Part shown: positions 18,588-28,184 of the stretch, piece by piece
Numbering within the stretch: the first letter of the stretch is position 1
How the letters are laid out: each line of letters begins with the position of its first letter
Assembly: GCF_000211415.1 (NCBI RefSeq)
Contig: NZ_GL890780.1
Coordinates: forward strand, 531,576 to 595,575
Reading direction: 5' to 3'
From: Enterobacter mori LMG 25706
GTDB lineage: Bacteria; Pseudomonadota; Gammaproteobacteria; Enterobacterales; Enterobacteriaceae
Length of the DNA: 64,000 bases
Translations under genes and position numbers: made by a program
Notes under the pieces: model-generated
Told to the model about the DNA's origin: nothing
Seen by the model: only the letters and a program-made list of their open reading frames with translations
The model's database searches: none

Positions 18588-19742
18588 TTACTCACTGTCG
18601 ACAGAAAATTTTTCGTCGGTGGCGTTCAACTCGAGGTTAAGCCTGGTGGTAAATCCGCTTTCGCTGAGGGTATGAACCACCTCGCTGATGATCCACGCCT
18701 GCTCGTCAATGACGCGTTTAAAACCGTTTACAAGCACCGGCGTTTCGGGAAACAGATCGGCTCGCCCCCGCGCCAGCTGGATGGAAAATTTCACGGTCCC
18801 CCGCTGGAGCGCACGCCACTTTGCCTCTGCAGCTCTGAGCGCCTGCTCTTCAGAGGCGTAGACCGTAGTGAGCTCAAACACGTTCTCCGCCGATCCCACC
18901 AGCATCTCCTGCGGCTTCTGCGCCTTGTCTACTGCTCCCGCTGTCGGCGCGGCGGCATTCGGGTGCATTAATGCCTCTGGCACCTGCCCCTCAGGCAATC
19001 GACTAATACTCAATTGAGGATTTTGTTTTTTAGGATCGCGCGTTTGCAGCCATTTGGCCGTCACGCCAGAATAGTTTTCACGATCGGCGACGGAAAAAAG
19101 ATGCCGGTCGCCATCCCCACGTTCAATCACCATTAAGGGAATCGTTTTACCGCTGGCCGTCACGGCCTGGCCCGCCTTCATAAAAATAACCTTGCCGGCT
19201 TTGATTGAAACAAATGCGCCGTTGCGTTCGGCCAGGCGGGTGAGAAACGCCGCGTCTGTCTCCTGAGACTGATCGATATGCGAAATGGTGATAGACGAAA
19301 GTCCCGCCGCGACGCTAGCGGTCAACTGGTTACGCTGTGCGATAGTATTAACGATCGCGCCGATCGTCGTGTCATGCCACGACTGCTCGCGCCGCACGTT
19401 TAGCTTCCCGCGGAAATCCGCGCTGCATCCCCGAATGGTCAGCTTGTCCGGTGCGCCCTGAAATTCAATCGTATCGACCGTGAAGTTCCCTTTCTTTTGA
19501 AGGGGGGTTCCCTTCCATCCCAGCCATAAAGTGAGCGTTGCGCCCCGAGCAGGTAAATCTAGCAGTCCGTCGGAATCATCCAGTTGAATATCCAGCTGAT
19601 CGGCTTCCAGCCCGCGTTTGTCGGTCATGGATAAGCTGATAAGACGAGGACTGACGTTTTGCGTGATATCACGATCGTCAAGCTTGAGCATAAAATCAGG
19701 GGCGATTTTCCCACCCGCCCGGATATTCATTTCGGTGATCAT
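18588..19742 (-). CDS. D: Phage late-control gene D protein (baseplate hub)
   Basis: 384 residues. Homolog of P2 gpD, a hub protein of the T4 gp27 type onto which the spike gpV docks. The start MITEMNIRAGGKIAPDFML is typical, and the beta-rich middle part carries the LNVRREQSWHDTTIGAIVN stretch common to the family. The ATG overlaps the end of gene U by four bases. Last gene of the FI-FII-E-T-U-D transcript. Confidence 0.92.
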   Translation of the reverse strand: MITEMNIRAGGKIAPDFMLKLDDRDITQNVSPRLISLSMTDKRGLEADQLDIQLDDSDGLLDLPARGATLTLWLGWKGTPLQKKGNFTVDTIEFQGAPDKLTIRGCSADFRGKLNVRREQSWHDTTIGAIVNTIAQRNQLTASVAAGLSSITISHIDQSQETDAAFLTRLAERNGAFVSIKAGKVIFMKAGQAVTASGKTIPLMVIERGDGDRHLFSVADRENYSGVTAKWLQTRDPKKQNPQLSISRLPEGQVPEALMHPNAAAPTAGAVDKAQKPQEMLVGSAENVFELTTVYASEEQALRAAEAKWRALQRGTVKFSIQLARGRADLFPETPVLVNGFKRVIDEQAWIISEVVHTLSESGFTTRLNLELNATDEKFSVDSE

Positions 19743-20203
19743 CCCACCAGCCCTCCAATGCTACTGCGTGCGCTCGTCACCAGCTCTTCAGCCTGCGTTC
19801 TCAGGTCGCCAAACATCGCCATTAGCGATTCGTCCACGCGTTTCAGCTCCAGCGTAAAATTAATTTTTCGCGCAGTGCCATCACTGTAAAAATCCGAATG
19901 CGTATGCGTGACTTTCTCAATGATAAACATGCCGTGAATGATACCGGTGCCGTCTATCAGCGGCCATGCCCGCCCTTCATTTGCCATCAGCTCAAGCGCC
20001 TTAAGAGAAAGCCGCCCTCCCGTGAGCTCCGGGTAAAGTAATCCGGACAAGCTGAAGGAGGTCTCACCTTCGCCAAGATACTGCCAGGCTTTAGGCTTCC
20101 CGATGCGATCGTTGGATGCCCAACGATAGCCCTTTGTAAACTGCATTGTTTGATACGGTAAGGTTCGTCGTTCAAAGACAAACAGACCCAGCACCATTAA
20201 CAT
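19739..20203 (-). CDS. U: Phage tail protein U
   Basis: 154 residues. Strong match to remembered P2 gpU segments: LPYQTMQ, YPELTGG, GRAWPLIDGTG, RVDESL. gpU is needed for tail assembly, probably as a tube-end or hub-linked protein. The gene is tightly packed between T (11 bases) and D (4-base overlap). Confidence 0.92.
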   Translation of the reverse strand: MLMVLGLFVFERRTLPYQTMQFTKGYRWASNDRIGKPKAWQYLGEGETSFSLSGLLYPELTGGRLSLKALELMANEGRAWPLIDGTGIIHGMFIIEKVTHTHSDFYSDGTARKINFTLELKRVDESLMAMFGDLRTQAEELVTSARSSIGGLVG

Positions 20204-20214
20204 TTTCTATCTCC

Positions 20215-22494
20215 TCAACCGTACGTAAAGCTGGTTTGCTGCTTTCTCGCTTTCTCACGTTCACTGTTTTCTATTGCCTCCTGGATTTGACGAGTCAGAT
20301 CCGTTCCGGAGGCCACGCTTCCCTGCAGCGTAATGTTGTATTCGCTTTTACTCTGATCGACGTATGAACGCCCTCCCGCGGCTGCCGTTGGCTGGTATCC
20401 CAAGAAGCCACCGTAAACCGGTGACGTCGGGTCCCAGGCACTGCCGGCATCAGCAGAAGATGTGTCTGCTTTCGGCACGACCGGGTCGATATTGCCCGAC
20501 TCTTTTTTTATGACGCCGAGTTTCTCCAGCAGCCAGCTGGCCTTGCCGCTCAGGCTGTTAAAGAGATCAAGCGGAGCCATTAGCGCATTTCCCAGCGCCT
20601 GACCGAACGCCACGCCAACATTTTTGCAGCTGTCGAGCGTTTCCTGCGTCGCCTTGATCGGCGCAATCAGCTCGGTGAACCATTGCCAGATCCCGCTCAG
20701 TTTTTCTGCGATGAAATCAAACGCCTTTAACAGCGGGGAGAACAGCTCGCCCAGCGGCGCGAAGGCCGCAGAAAGCCCCTCAATCACGCCGCCAAAGAAG
20801 GCGCTGATGGGCTCCCAGTATTTAAAGATCAGCAAGGCACCGGCGGCAATCGCCGCGCCAAGGGCAATAACCGGCCAGCTAAGGGCTCCCAGCACCGTCA
20901 TGATGGTGCCCCCCACCACGCTGAATCCCGTACCCAACATTCCTGCGGCGGTGATGATCATATTCAGGCCAGACAAAACCGGCGCGACGACCATGCCTAA
21001 CCCGCCCAGTACGCCTGTAAACGCCTGCGCGCCGATAACGACGCCGACCAGACCTTGCGTCAGCTCAGGGTTAGCGTTCGCCCAGAGAGAGAGCGTACCG
21101 AGCCACCCGGTCGCGGTGGCGATCAGGGTGCGCAGGGCACCGTCCGCGTTATCAAATACATCTATCTTTAACCCGCTCCACGCGGCCTGGAACCGGTTGA
21201 TATCGCCGTCAAGATTATCGGTCTGTACGAAAGCCGCGAGCGCGGTACTGCCCTTCGCCGCCTGCAACTGCTGACGTTTTTCATTAAGCGATCCATCACC
21301 CGCAGCGGAAGCCAGCACCCCCGCGGCTTTTATGGCATCCGGAGTCTGAACATGGCGCAGCATCGCGCTGAGCGCGTCCCCGGCAGCGGCACCTTTCATC
21401 CCTTTTTCCGCCAGGACGCCGAGCAGCGCGGTGGTCTCTTCAAGCCCCATACCGGAAGCATCCGCAGCGGGCGCAGCGGAGGTGACGGCGTCCTGCATCT
21501 CAGCGAGGCTGGTTTTCGAAGAGGTAAAACCGCGCGTCAGAACGTCTGCGATGCGCCCCGCATCCTGATCGGCCAGACCATACGCGGCCTGCGTACTGGC
21601 GATCATATCGGCCGCTCTTGCCGCGTCGACATTCCCCGCCAGGCTAAGGTTGACCGCTGGCGCGGTGGCCGCAAGCAGCCCATCGGCGTCAAAACCGGAT
21701 TGGGCCAGCTCGCGCTGTGCCAGCGCGATCGTATCGACAGGGACGCCGGTGCTGGCGCTGACCTCCCGCGCCTGCTGTCGGATGGCCTCAAGCCGGGCGT
21801 CGCCCTTCTCCAGACCAAGGTTCGCCTGAATGGATGACATCTGCTTCTCAAAACTGATGCCAGGGGCCATAAACCGCGAGGTCTGGTCAAAACCTGCCTT
21901 TGCCATGCCCACGCCCGCATTTGCCAGCTGATGCACCCGTGAGGCCACGCGTTTACCTGACTCGTAGCGAGTCTGAACGGTATTCAGCCGCTCCTGCTGC
22001 TGATTAACGCGGGCCAGCGCATCCCGCTGTCGGTTAAGCTGCTGCGTTTTTTCGCTGATGTGGGTGCGTAAACGACGCTCATCCGACGAGAGCGTGCGCG
22101 TGTTTATTCCCGCCTGGGCGAGTTCGGTGCGCTGGCGTTGTACCGCGTAGCGCAGGCTGTTGTACTCGAGCTTAAGGTCGGCTGCTGATTTTCGGGCAGC
22201 GGACAGCGCATCTGCCTGCGCCTGGGTGGGGTTTTGCGTGTTCTTAAATTGCACCGCCAGCGCCGCGGCCTGCTGTCTGGCCTGGTCAAGCGACTGTTCC
22301 GTCACGGCGAGCCGGGCGTTTGCTTTCCTGAAGCCGTCAATACGCCCCGCCTGCTCATCAAGCGCGCGCAGCGCCGCCTGCGAATCACGGATCTCGCCCT
22401 CGAGAGAGAGGCCGGCATGTTGGATAGCCTTGAGCGGTCGGGTGGCCCGGTCAACGGCACTCAGCAGCTCCTGAAGTCTGACATTATTGCTCAT
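20215..22494 (-). CDS. T: Tape-measure protein T
   Basis: 759 residues, slightly shorter than P2 gpT (about 815). The N-terminal 200 residues are helical coiled coil (DQARQQAAALAVQF and similar); the middle (about 480-560) is strongly hydrophobic (VVAPVLSGLNMIITAAGMLG), and the Gly/Ala-rich TP901-type region starts near 200. It sets tail length and is probably ejected into the target envelope. The shorter length predicts a slightly shorter tail. Its start overlaps the end of the frameshifted E' reading frame. Confidence 0.92.
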   Translation of the reverse strand: MSNNVRLQELLSAVDRATRPLKAIQHAGLSLEGEIRDSQAALRALDEQAGRIDGFRKANARLAVTEQSLDQARQQAAALAVQFKNTQNPTQAQADALSAARKSAADLKLEYNSLRYAVQRQRTELAQAGINTRTLSSDERRLRTHISEKTQQLNRQRDALARVNQQQERLNTVQTRYESGKRVASRVHQLANAGVGMAKAGFDQTSRFMAPGISFEKQMSSIQANLGLEKGDARLEAIRQQAREVSASTGVPVDTIALAQRELAQSGFDADGLLAATAPAVNLSLAGNVDAARAADMIASTQAAYGLADQDAGRIADVLTRGFTSSKTSLAEMQDAVTSAAPAADASGMGLEETTALLGVLAEKGMKGAAAGDALSAMLRHVQTPDAIKAAGVLASAAGDGSLNEKRQQLQAAKGSTALAAFVQTDNLDGDINRFQAAWSGLKIDVFDNADGALRTLIATATGWLGTLSLWANANPELTQGLVGVVIGAQAFTGVLGGLGMVVAPVLSGLNMIITAAGMLGTGFSVVGGTIMTVLGALSWPVIALGAAIAAGALLIFKYWEPISAFFGGVIEGLSAAFAPLGELFSPLLKAFDFIAEKLSGIWQWFTELIAPIKATQETLDSCKNVGVAFGQALGNALMAPLDLFNSLSGKASWLLEKLGVIKKESGNIDPVVPKADTSSADAGSAWDPTSPVYGGFLGYQPTAAAGGRSYVDQSKSEYNITLQGSVASGTDLTRQIQEAIENSEREKARKQQTSFTYG

Positions 22495-22932
22495 GGTGGT
22501 TTCCGCTTCGCTGCAGCGCCTTTTCGCGCCATATAAGGAGTTCGGTCACGCTCAGGGAGTACAGTTCTGACAGCGGCCAGTGAAAGATCACCGCGATATC
22601 CGCCATCAGGTCGTCGACCGACAGGTTTTCAGGAAATTTCAGCGAGCCGAAGTCGGTGACAAAAAACCGACCACCTTACCGGCAAAAGAGAGCAGGTCGG
22701 AGGCATCCAGACGCGCAATCTCATGCTCGGTTAATGCGGGAGAGGTCATCCGTGGCAGTACCTTAATCAGGGCATCCACATCGGATTGCGCCAGCGACGC
22801 CAGCGAGACGCCACGCAGGGTGCCGGCATTGGGTTTGACGACGGTCACTTTTTCGATTTTTTGTTCACCGCGCTGAACGGGGCTATCAAGCATGACGGTG
22901 TGAGGATTTTCGCTTTCGTTGATATTTTCCAT
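22484..22932 (-). CDS. E: Tail chaperone E+E' made by -1 frameshift (gpE alone is 22639-22932)
   Basis: Unshifted translation from 22932 gives a 97-residue gpE ending at 22639. The mRNA has the slippery run TTTTTTG near the end of E (plus-strand coordinates 22660-22666). A -1 slip there continues as VTDFGSLKFPENLSVDDL and ends in the sequence NHHEQ at 22484, giving a 149-residue E+E' product; the 449-base span plus one re-read base is exactly 150 codons. The extension has FHWPLSELYSL and WREKALQRSG, recognisable from P2 E'. Such pairs chaperone the tape measure and fix tail assembly, like lambda G/GT. Confidence 0.9.
22660..22666 (-). promoter_or_regulatory. Programmed -1 frameshift slippery site in gene E
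   Basis: Read on the minus strand the sequence is GGTTTTTTGTC; T6G is the same slippery heptamer as in phage P2 gene E. Reading resumes in the -1 frame for about 59 codons with good coding character. It is a recoding site, not a mutation. Confidence 0.85.
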
Positions 22933-22989
22933 CTCGTTACTCTCAAAAAAAGGGGAGTAACCGGCCAGCAATTCTGGCCGGTTAAGAAG

Positions 22990-23508
22990 TTACAGGCCGA
23001 TGGCCTTACGATGTTCCGCCAGACGATCGACGCCGTCGCCTTTCAGCCCCATGTTGATGATGTCAATCTCGATGACCTCTTTGCCATCAATGGTGAGCTG
23101 GTAATAAGCACACTCGGTCGACATCTTGGTGGTGCCGCTTTCACCCTGCTTGTTCTCACCACCGTCAAACTCTTTGTGACGGCCGCGCATCACAATCTCG
23201 ACCGCTGAGATTTCACCGGTGTCGTCACGCTGGAAAGAGCCTGTAAAACGCAGCGGCACGCTGTCCGCGCCCGGAGAGGCATACTGCGCCCACAGCGCGA
23301 CGTCAGGGAGACCGCCGATGGTCCACTCCAGCGCCAGGGCATCATCGTCCAGGCCGAGGTCGACGGAGACCGAGCCCGGCATACCGCCGCCGCGATACTT
23401 CTCCAGCTTGCGGGTCAGCTTCGGTAAGGTGACGGACTCAACCACGCCCATGTAGCTCAGGCCGTCGTTGAACATATTCAGATATTTAAGTTTGCGTGGT
23501 AACGCCAT
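22990..23508 (-). CDS. FII: Major tail tube protein FII
   Basis: 172 residues, same size as P2 gpFII. It starts MALPRKLKYLNMFNDG and includes VESVTLPKLTRKLEKYRGGGM, both typical of the family. Hexamers stack to form the inner tube of a contractile tail. Downstream of the sheath gene FI by 11 bases. Confidence 0.95.
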   Translation of the reverse strand: MALPRKLKYLNMFNDGLSYMGVVESVTLPKLTRKLEKYRGGGMPGSVSVDLGLDDDALALEWTIGGLPDVALWAQYASPGADSVPLRFTGSFQRDDTGEISAVEIVMRGRHKEFDGGENKQGESGTTKMSTECAYYQLTIDGKEVIEIDIINMGLKGDGVDRLAEHRKAIGL

Positions 23509-23519
23509 TCTTCAGCTCC

Positions 23520-24713
23520 TTAGCTGTTAACCGAATCTGACAGATCGGCCAGATAGGTATCGGTGATGCGCTGGCGCAGGGTCAGATTCTCCAGCGGCGG
23601 AACAGGGGTGTAGTCGTAATCGATATACAGTTTCCCCGCTTTCAGGGTCGACACGTCATTGGATTCCGGGTCATACCAGCAGGAGCCGTCAACAATGTAG
23701 CCGTTGGTTTTCAGTTCGCGGAATTTGGCGTTAATGCCGGAAATGATGTCGCGAATCAGCGTTGGAGTAATGGGCTTATCCATTGCCCATGCGTGCGCTT
23801 CCGCCATGGTGTCGGCCAGTACCTGCGCGGTACGGGTGTAGTTTTCAAACAGGAATAACGGGTCGTCAGAGCAGGTGCGGTTGCCCCAGAATTTGAAACC
23901 GTCATTGCGAATCAGCGTCGTCACGCCAGCCTGGTTAAGCAGGTTGGCATCGGTGGCCTGTTCCTGCAGATCCCAGGATACGGAAGCGCTCACGCCGGTG
24001 ACGCCGTTGACGCCCACGTTTGACAGGGTTTTATGCCAGCCGGTGGTCTGGTCGATTTTGGCGCGCAGGCCAAGCGCGCGCGCGGTTGCCCATGCCATTT
24101 TAGTGCCGTTCGTCGCGGTATCCCACGCCAGGAAGTCCGGATGGATGACCATCAGCTCACGCTGGCTAAAGTTTTTGCGGTAGGCGATCGCCTCAGGAAT
24201 GGTTTTACAGCCCCATGCGCTAACATAGCCAAACGCACGCAGGCTCTGGCACGTCGCGGCCAGCGCGGTGGCCACTTCCAGCGAATCCAGCCCCGGAACG
24301 CCGAGAATACGCGGCTTAACACCGGTGACGGTTTTTGCGGTCAGAAGCGCCTTCAGGCCGGTGTATTTACCGTTTTCGTCGGTGGTACCGATGATGTTAG
24401 AGATAGTCTCTTTCTGTGCCGCTTCAGGATCTTCCGGATCGTCGATACCTTCGGCCACTCGGACAACCACAACGACCGGCTTGCACTGGTCGGCGATAGC
24501 CTGAAGGGAAGCGGACAGCGTCCCCTGTTTACCGGCTTTCGCAATGGCGGATTGCACATTGGTAATGAGCACAGGCTCGTTAAGCGGGAATGTCTGTTCG
24601 TCAGCATCGCTGGCCGTACAGACCATACCGATGATTGCCGTCGAGACGGTGGAAATGGTGCGCGTGCCATCGTTGATTTCGATGACTTCCACGCCGTGGT
24701 GATAGTCGCCCAT
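23520..24713 (-). CDS. FI: Contractile tail sheath protein FI
   Basis: 397 residues from the ATG at 24713 ([14 protein letters not shown]), matching P2 gpFI in size; a longer in-frame extension upstream is not supported by homology. The [20 protein letters not shown] and NPTVI-like core regions are those of P2-type sheaths. Presence of sheath and tube means a contractile (myovirus or R-type) tail. First gene of its transcript, with a terminator upstream separating it from the fibre genes. Confidence 0.95.
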   Translation of the reverse strand: MGDYHHGVEVIEINDGTRTISTVSTAIIGMVCTASDADEQTFPLNEPVLITNVQSAIAKAGKQGTLSASLQAIADQCKPVVVVVRVAEGIDDPEDPEAAQKETISNIIGTTDENGKYTGLKALLTAKTVTGVKPRILGVPGLDSLEVATALAATCQSLRAFGYVSAWGCKTIPEAIAYRKNFSQRELMVIHPDFLAWDTATNGTKMAWATARALGLRAKIDQTTGWHKTLSNVGVNGVTGVSASVSWDLQEQATDANLLNQAGVTTLIRNDGFKFWGNRTCSDDPLFLFENYTRTAQVLADTMAEAHAWAMDKPITPTLIRDIISGINAKFRELKTNGYIVDGSCWYDPESNDVSTLKAGKLYIDYDYTPVPPLENLTLRQRITDTYLADLSDSVNS

Positions 24714-24804
24714 CTGTTTAACTCCGTGGTTAAGGTGTAAAACTATTTTCTGCCACCCTCTCATTCCATGCACTTCATCATGTTCCACCTGTCATTCACA
24801 CAAC

Positions 24805-24832
24805 AAACAAAAAGCCCTCTTAACAGAGGGCT
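24805..24832 (-). terminator. Terminator between the V-W-J-I-H-G and FI-D transcripts
   Basis: AGCCCTCT and AGAGGGCT form an 8-bp stem with a 4-base loop; on the minus strand a T-rich run follows. It lies after the fibre-assembly gene and before FI, as expected for the boundary of two P2 late transcripts. Confidence 0.85.
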
Positions 24833-24859
24833 GGAGTTATTTCGTCTTTTCAAATTAAA

Positions 24860-25375
24860 TTACTGCGGGGGATCCGGGAAACTAACGGGTATTACGGTGA
24901 TATCACAGGCCTCCAGAGCATCAATATAATCAAGCCAGGCGTTTAACAGGTTTAACTGTCTCTCCGTCAGCGTTCTGCCTGCCATTAACCTGGTCTGAGG
25001 TACAACTATTTTTTCTCTTGCCTCGCTAAGTAAGCGTTCGAGCTCGTCTTTTGCTAGTTGAAGCAGTTCTTCATGTGAATAAACAAACGGGGTAATTTTT
25101 TCACCATCAAATACCCAGCGCATTTCCGGCTCGAAAAAATTCTCCGGCACACTATTTTTTTCAATTTCCGAAACGGACAGATTTTCAGGTGCCAGCATGG
25201 AGGCATCCCATGAAGCAGCAACAATATTGCCTTTTCCATCAAACATAAATTTTAAAGAGGAGGCCGAAAATTTGGTCTGTGATGCATACCAGTCATTTCC
25301 ATCCTCATCAGTGAATACCATGACTGTAAAGCCATCCATTTTTTTTGTTGAGGCAGTGAAATTTTTCATTAACAT
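24860..25375 (-). CDS. Tail fibre assembly chaperone (Tfa/gpG type)
   Basis: About 171 residues from the ATG at 25375; a second ATG two codons on is also possible. The N-terminus (MKNFTASTKKMDGFTVMVF) and the C-terminal helical part (RTLTERQLNLLNAWLDYIDAL) are those of caudoviral fibre-assembly proteins. It would fold or trimerise the fibre gpH encoded just upstream. It is more AT-rich than the neighbouring tail genes by eye, as often seen for exchanged fibre modules. It is Tfa-like and not a close match to P2 G. Confidence 0.85.
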   Translation of the reverse strand: MLMKNFTASTKKMDGFTVMVFTDEDGNDWYASQTKFSASSLKFMFDGKGNIVAASWDASMLAPENLSVSEIEKNSVPENFFEPEMRWVFDGEKITPFVYSHEELLQLAKDELERLLSEAREKIVVPQTRLMAGRTLTERQLNLLNAWLDYIDALEACDITVIPVSFPDPPQ

Positions 25376-25389
25376 CGAATTAGTTATCC

Positions 25390-27642
25390 TTATGCGTAGG
25401 CCGCAGTAACCCATGAGCCGCCATTGATCTGATATTGCAACGGACGAAGACGAATCCAGTAATTAGAACTTCCCCGGTCAGCAAAAGATGTCATCACCCC
25501 ACCGGTCAGGCGCTCAGTGTTCCCACGCTCTTGATATTCAGCGGATGCGCCAAAACGAATGCCTGTTATATAGCTGCCTTTGCCTTGATAGCGAGCTTCG
25601 CTTTCAGCCTTGGTATATGCGCTAGTTTTAGGCATATAACCTGCATCAGATTGTGCTTTTGTGTAATAACGCCCATCACTTTCAGCTTTGGTATACGAAT
25701 CTCCCACCTTTAACAATGTAACAACAGCGTTACTGGCTTCATGCCTCATGTACGGCCTTGACGCATCACCGTTCGCAAAGCCAGCATAAGAGGCACTGTC
25801 GCGTAGCAGGAAGCGCGTATCAGCCAGCGTTTTGGTATAAAAACGCCCATCAAAATTAGCAAAACTGCCCGGTATAATTTGTCCTGGCGCAGAAAAATTA
25901 CCGCTGGTATCCCATTTATAGTTAACATCCTGACCGCCGCTGCCTTTCATGTGCAGATGCCATGAAAGAGCGGTATCGGCAACAAGAGACCCCATGGAAA
26001 AAGCCCATGAATTGATCCCGGTAATACTTGCCTGCTGTTTGAACACCGGGTGGTATTCACTCGCTCCAGTTGTTGAATAGGTATTATAAAATGGTGCCTT
26101 TGTTTTGTACTGCTCGGCCCATGCAAATGAATTGCTATAACCCGCTGTAATTTCCTTCGAGGCGTAGATGGTATTGCCTACAGTAAAAGGTGTTTCGGAT
26201 TGCAACGCCCCGGTTTCAAGACTCACACGTAAAGGACGCAGCGCATTGTAATTGCCGTAAGCATCGCCCTTATTGGTTACCATCAGATAAAGATTATTAC
26301 CATCATTTCGCCAGAAACAACCGTAGTCCCCATATGCAATCCGATAGCTATTGGCTGAAAGAGATTGCACTTCCCCGTTTGAACGCAAATGACCGCTAAA
26401 TTGTCCCGCACCGTTTGTCTGAAACAACAGCGAGCCGTCTTTATTTCGCTGTGAGTACAAATGGTAGCCGGTGTCATCCCCCAGTTCGACTACAGATGGG
26501 CGGTCTACATTACCCCAGAGGCGCAGAGCTGCATTCTTGTCAGAAGTATTAGATGAATAAAAAGAGAGTTTTTTCGTATTCCCTGAATAAAATCCGCCAA
26601 GTTGTGAGGTTAAATTACCCCTCACTCTCAGGCCGGTATTAGTGCTAATCGCCAGCTCCTCCTGCGAATCGGTACTGCCTGTCGCCAGACGGTATTCACC
26701 TCCCTGAACGGTTTCATGCCAGATAGTGTCCGTCGCTCCGCCGCGCATTTTACGCAGATAATTTTTATTGCCTGTCGTCGCGTTAGAGAGTGCCGTTAAG
26801 TTATAGGTTGACTGTGTTATGGCGTCCTGATTCAACGTTCCGGTCATACTGTCGCCGAATTTGCTGACTCGCTCACTGGCATTTTTATTGGCCGCAGCGG
26901 CGCTGTCGTTAGCGACTTTCACCGCCTTCGGCGTCGCCGCCTGCACCTCAGACACACTGTCAGTCGCGCTGCTAAGCTGGACAATCCCCTTTTGCGCCGT
27001 GGTGGCGTCCTGAGCCGCGTATTTCCCTTTCGCCAGGTCGTACGCCGCCTTCACCGCTTTCGGCGTTGCAGCGAGCACTTCGGAGGCGCTATCAATGGCG
27101 CTGCTGAGCTGTGTAAAGCCCTTCGCAACAAGGGTCGCGTCCGGATGGCGGCGCGACTGCTCGTGCTCCGCGAGCTTCCCGTCAACGTAATCCTGCGTCG
27201 CCATTACCGTTGAGGTGTCAATCGTCAGCTCAACGGACGCGATATCGCTGACCATGATGACCATGCGCAACGTCTGCGCGCGCCCCGAGCCCTCCACCAG
27301 CGTGGGTTTATAGCTTTCAGCCATGTTCCCGACGGCAATCAGCGTTCCGGCATCGTCATACAGCCCCATCTCGCGCATCCAGAAACCGCCAACCTCAGGC
27401 GGGATCAGCAGCTCTGCCACAACGTAGTTTTTGTTCTTCTTGTCCTGGCTGATTTTATTCAGCGCGTGGCGCCAGACTTCCTTCACCAGCTTTGTCTGGC
27501 TGGCATCAGGCACCGGCAACGCTCCGCCACCGTCGCCGACCGCCATCGCTGTAAAGTTCACTTTCTTCCCGTTCGGGACGGTTGCTGCAGCCAGTTTTTC
27601 CGCACCGGCTTTGGTGATAACCGTTTTATATTTCACTGTCAT
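25390..27642 (-). CDS. H: Tail fibre protein H (receptor-binding)
   Basis: 750 residues. The N-terminal 160 residues are the P2-type attachment domain (KTVITKAGAEKLAAATVPNG, GGFWMREMGLYDDAGTLIA). Next come two collagen-like stutter repeats (QLSSAIDSASEVLAATPKAV and QLSSATDSVSEVQAATPKAV), then a long beta-rich shaft, and a C-terminus with YTKAESDGRYYTKAQSD repeats and a terminal knob (GSSNYWIRLRPLQYQINGG). The distal part decides the host receptor. The C-terminal half is more AT-rich by eye, suggesting modular exchange. It is followed by its assembly gene. Confidence 0.92.
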   Translation of the reverse strand: MTVKYKTVITKAGAEKLAAATVPNGKKVNFTAMAVGDGGGALPVPDASQTKLVKEVWRHALNKISQDKKNKNYVVAELLIPPEVGGFWMREMGLYDDAGTLIAVGNMAESYKPTLVEGSGRAQTLRMVIMVSDIASVELTIDTSTVMATQDYVDGKLAEHEQSRRHPDATLVAKGFTQLSSAIDSASEVLAATPKAVKAAYDLAKGKYAAQDATTAQKGIVQLSSATDSVSEVQAATPKAVKVANDSAAAANKNASERVSKFGDSMTGTLNQDAITQSTYNLTALSNATTGNKNYLRKMRGGATDTIWHETVQGGEYRLATGSTDSQEELAISTNTGLRVRGNLTSQLGGFYSGNTKKLSFYSSNTSDKNAALRLWGNVDRPSVVELGDDTGYHLYSQRNKDGSLLFQTNGAGQFSGHLRSNGEVQSLSANSYRIAYGDYGCFWRNDGNNLYLMVTNKGDAYGNYNALRPLRVSLETGALQSETPFTVGNTIYASKEITAGYSNSFAWAEQYKTKAPFYNTYSTTGASEYHPVFKQQASITGINSWAFSMGSLVADTALSWHLHMKGSGGQDVNYKWDTSGNFSAPGQIIPGSFANFDGRFYTKTLADTRFLLRDSASYAGFANGDASRPYMRHEASNAVVTLLKVGDSYTKAESDGRYYTKAQSDAGYMPKTSAYTKAESEARYQGKGSYITGIRFGASAEYQERGNTERLTGGVMTSFADRGSSNYWIRLRPLQYQINGGSWVTAAYA

Positions 27643-27653
27643 TGTGCTCTCGC

Positions 27654-28184
27654 TTATCCGGGGTAAACCGTGATGATGTCGCCGTCATAGCTCAGGGCGC
27701 CGGTATAGAGATAACCCGGGATGTCCTGGATGATATTCAGGCCGATAAGGTGACGGCTGGCAGGCTTTGCATCAGCAATAAGCCTCTCCATCTCGTAATA
27801 CATTTCCTCGGTGATGCCCGTGTCTAACACGCCGATATCAAGGCGGAAGGTGCCGGGCGGATCGTTGGTTTGCCACCACTCGGTGACGTTAATCAGATAA
27901 CCCAGCGGCTCCACTACGCGACGCACGGCGCCTATCGTTCCCTTGTGGGCATGGATAAACCACGCCGCGCGGATCACGTCACGCTTGGTGGCCTCCGGCC
28001 AGTTCTCATCCCAGCGGTCGACCGAGAACGCCCAGGCCAGCCACGGCAGCAAGTTTGCCGGGCAGGTATCTGCGCTCCAGAGATGGCGCAGCGGCACCGG
28101 CGTTTTTTCGATCTCCGCGCAGGCGCGCGCGGCCGCCACCTCAAGAGGCGACGAACCAACCGGCAGAAGACGGGTATCACTCAT
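27654..28184 (-). CDS. I: Baseplate protein I
   Basis: 176 residues of the P2 gpI family (phage tail protein I), with RLLPVGSSPLEVAAARACAE, the Trp-rich LLPWLAWAFSVDRWDENWPE and the RAAWFIHAHKGTIGAVRRVV region all typical. It is a baseplate component that links the wedge to the fibre. It overlaps the end of gene J by 8 bases. Confidence 0.94.
   Translation of the reverse strand: MSDTRLLPVGSSPLEVAAARACAEIEKTPVPLRHLWSADTCPANLLPWLAWAFSVDRWDENWPEATKRDVIRAAWFIHAHKGTIGAVRRVVEPLGYLINVTEWWQTNDPPGTFRLDIGVLDTGITEEMYYEMERLIADAKPASRHLIGLNIIQDIPGYLYTGALSYDGDIITVYPG

Noticed and set aside
22639..22660. Frameshift between E and E' as a mutation
   Set aside because: The T6G slippery site and position are the same as in P2, where the -1 shift is programmed.
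24714..24805. Ogr binding site upstream of FI
   Set aside because: Several TGT...ACA pairs are present but none with the spacing I would require, so no site is claimed.
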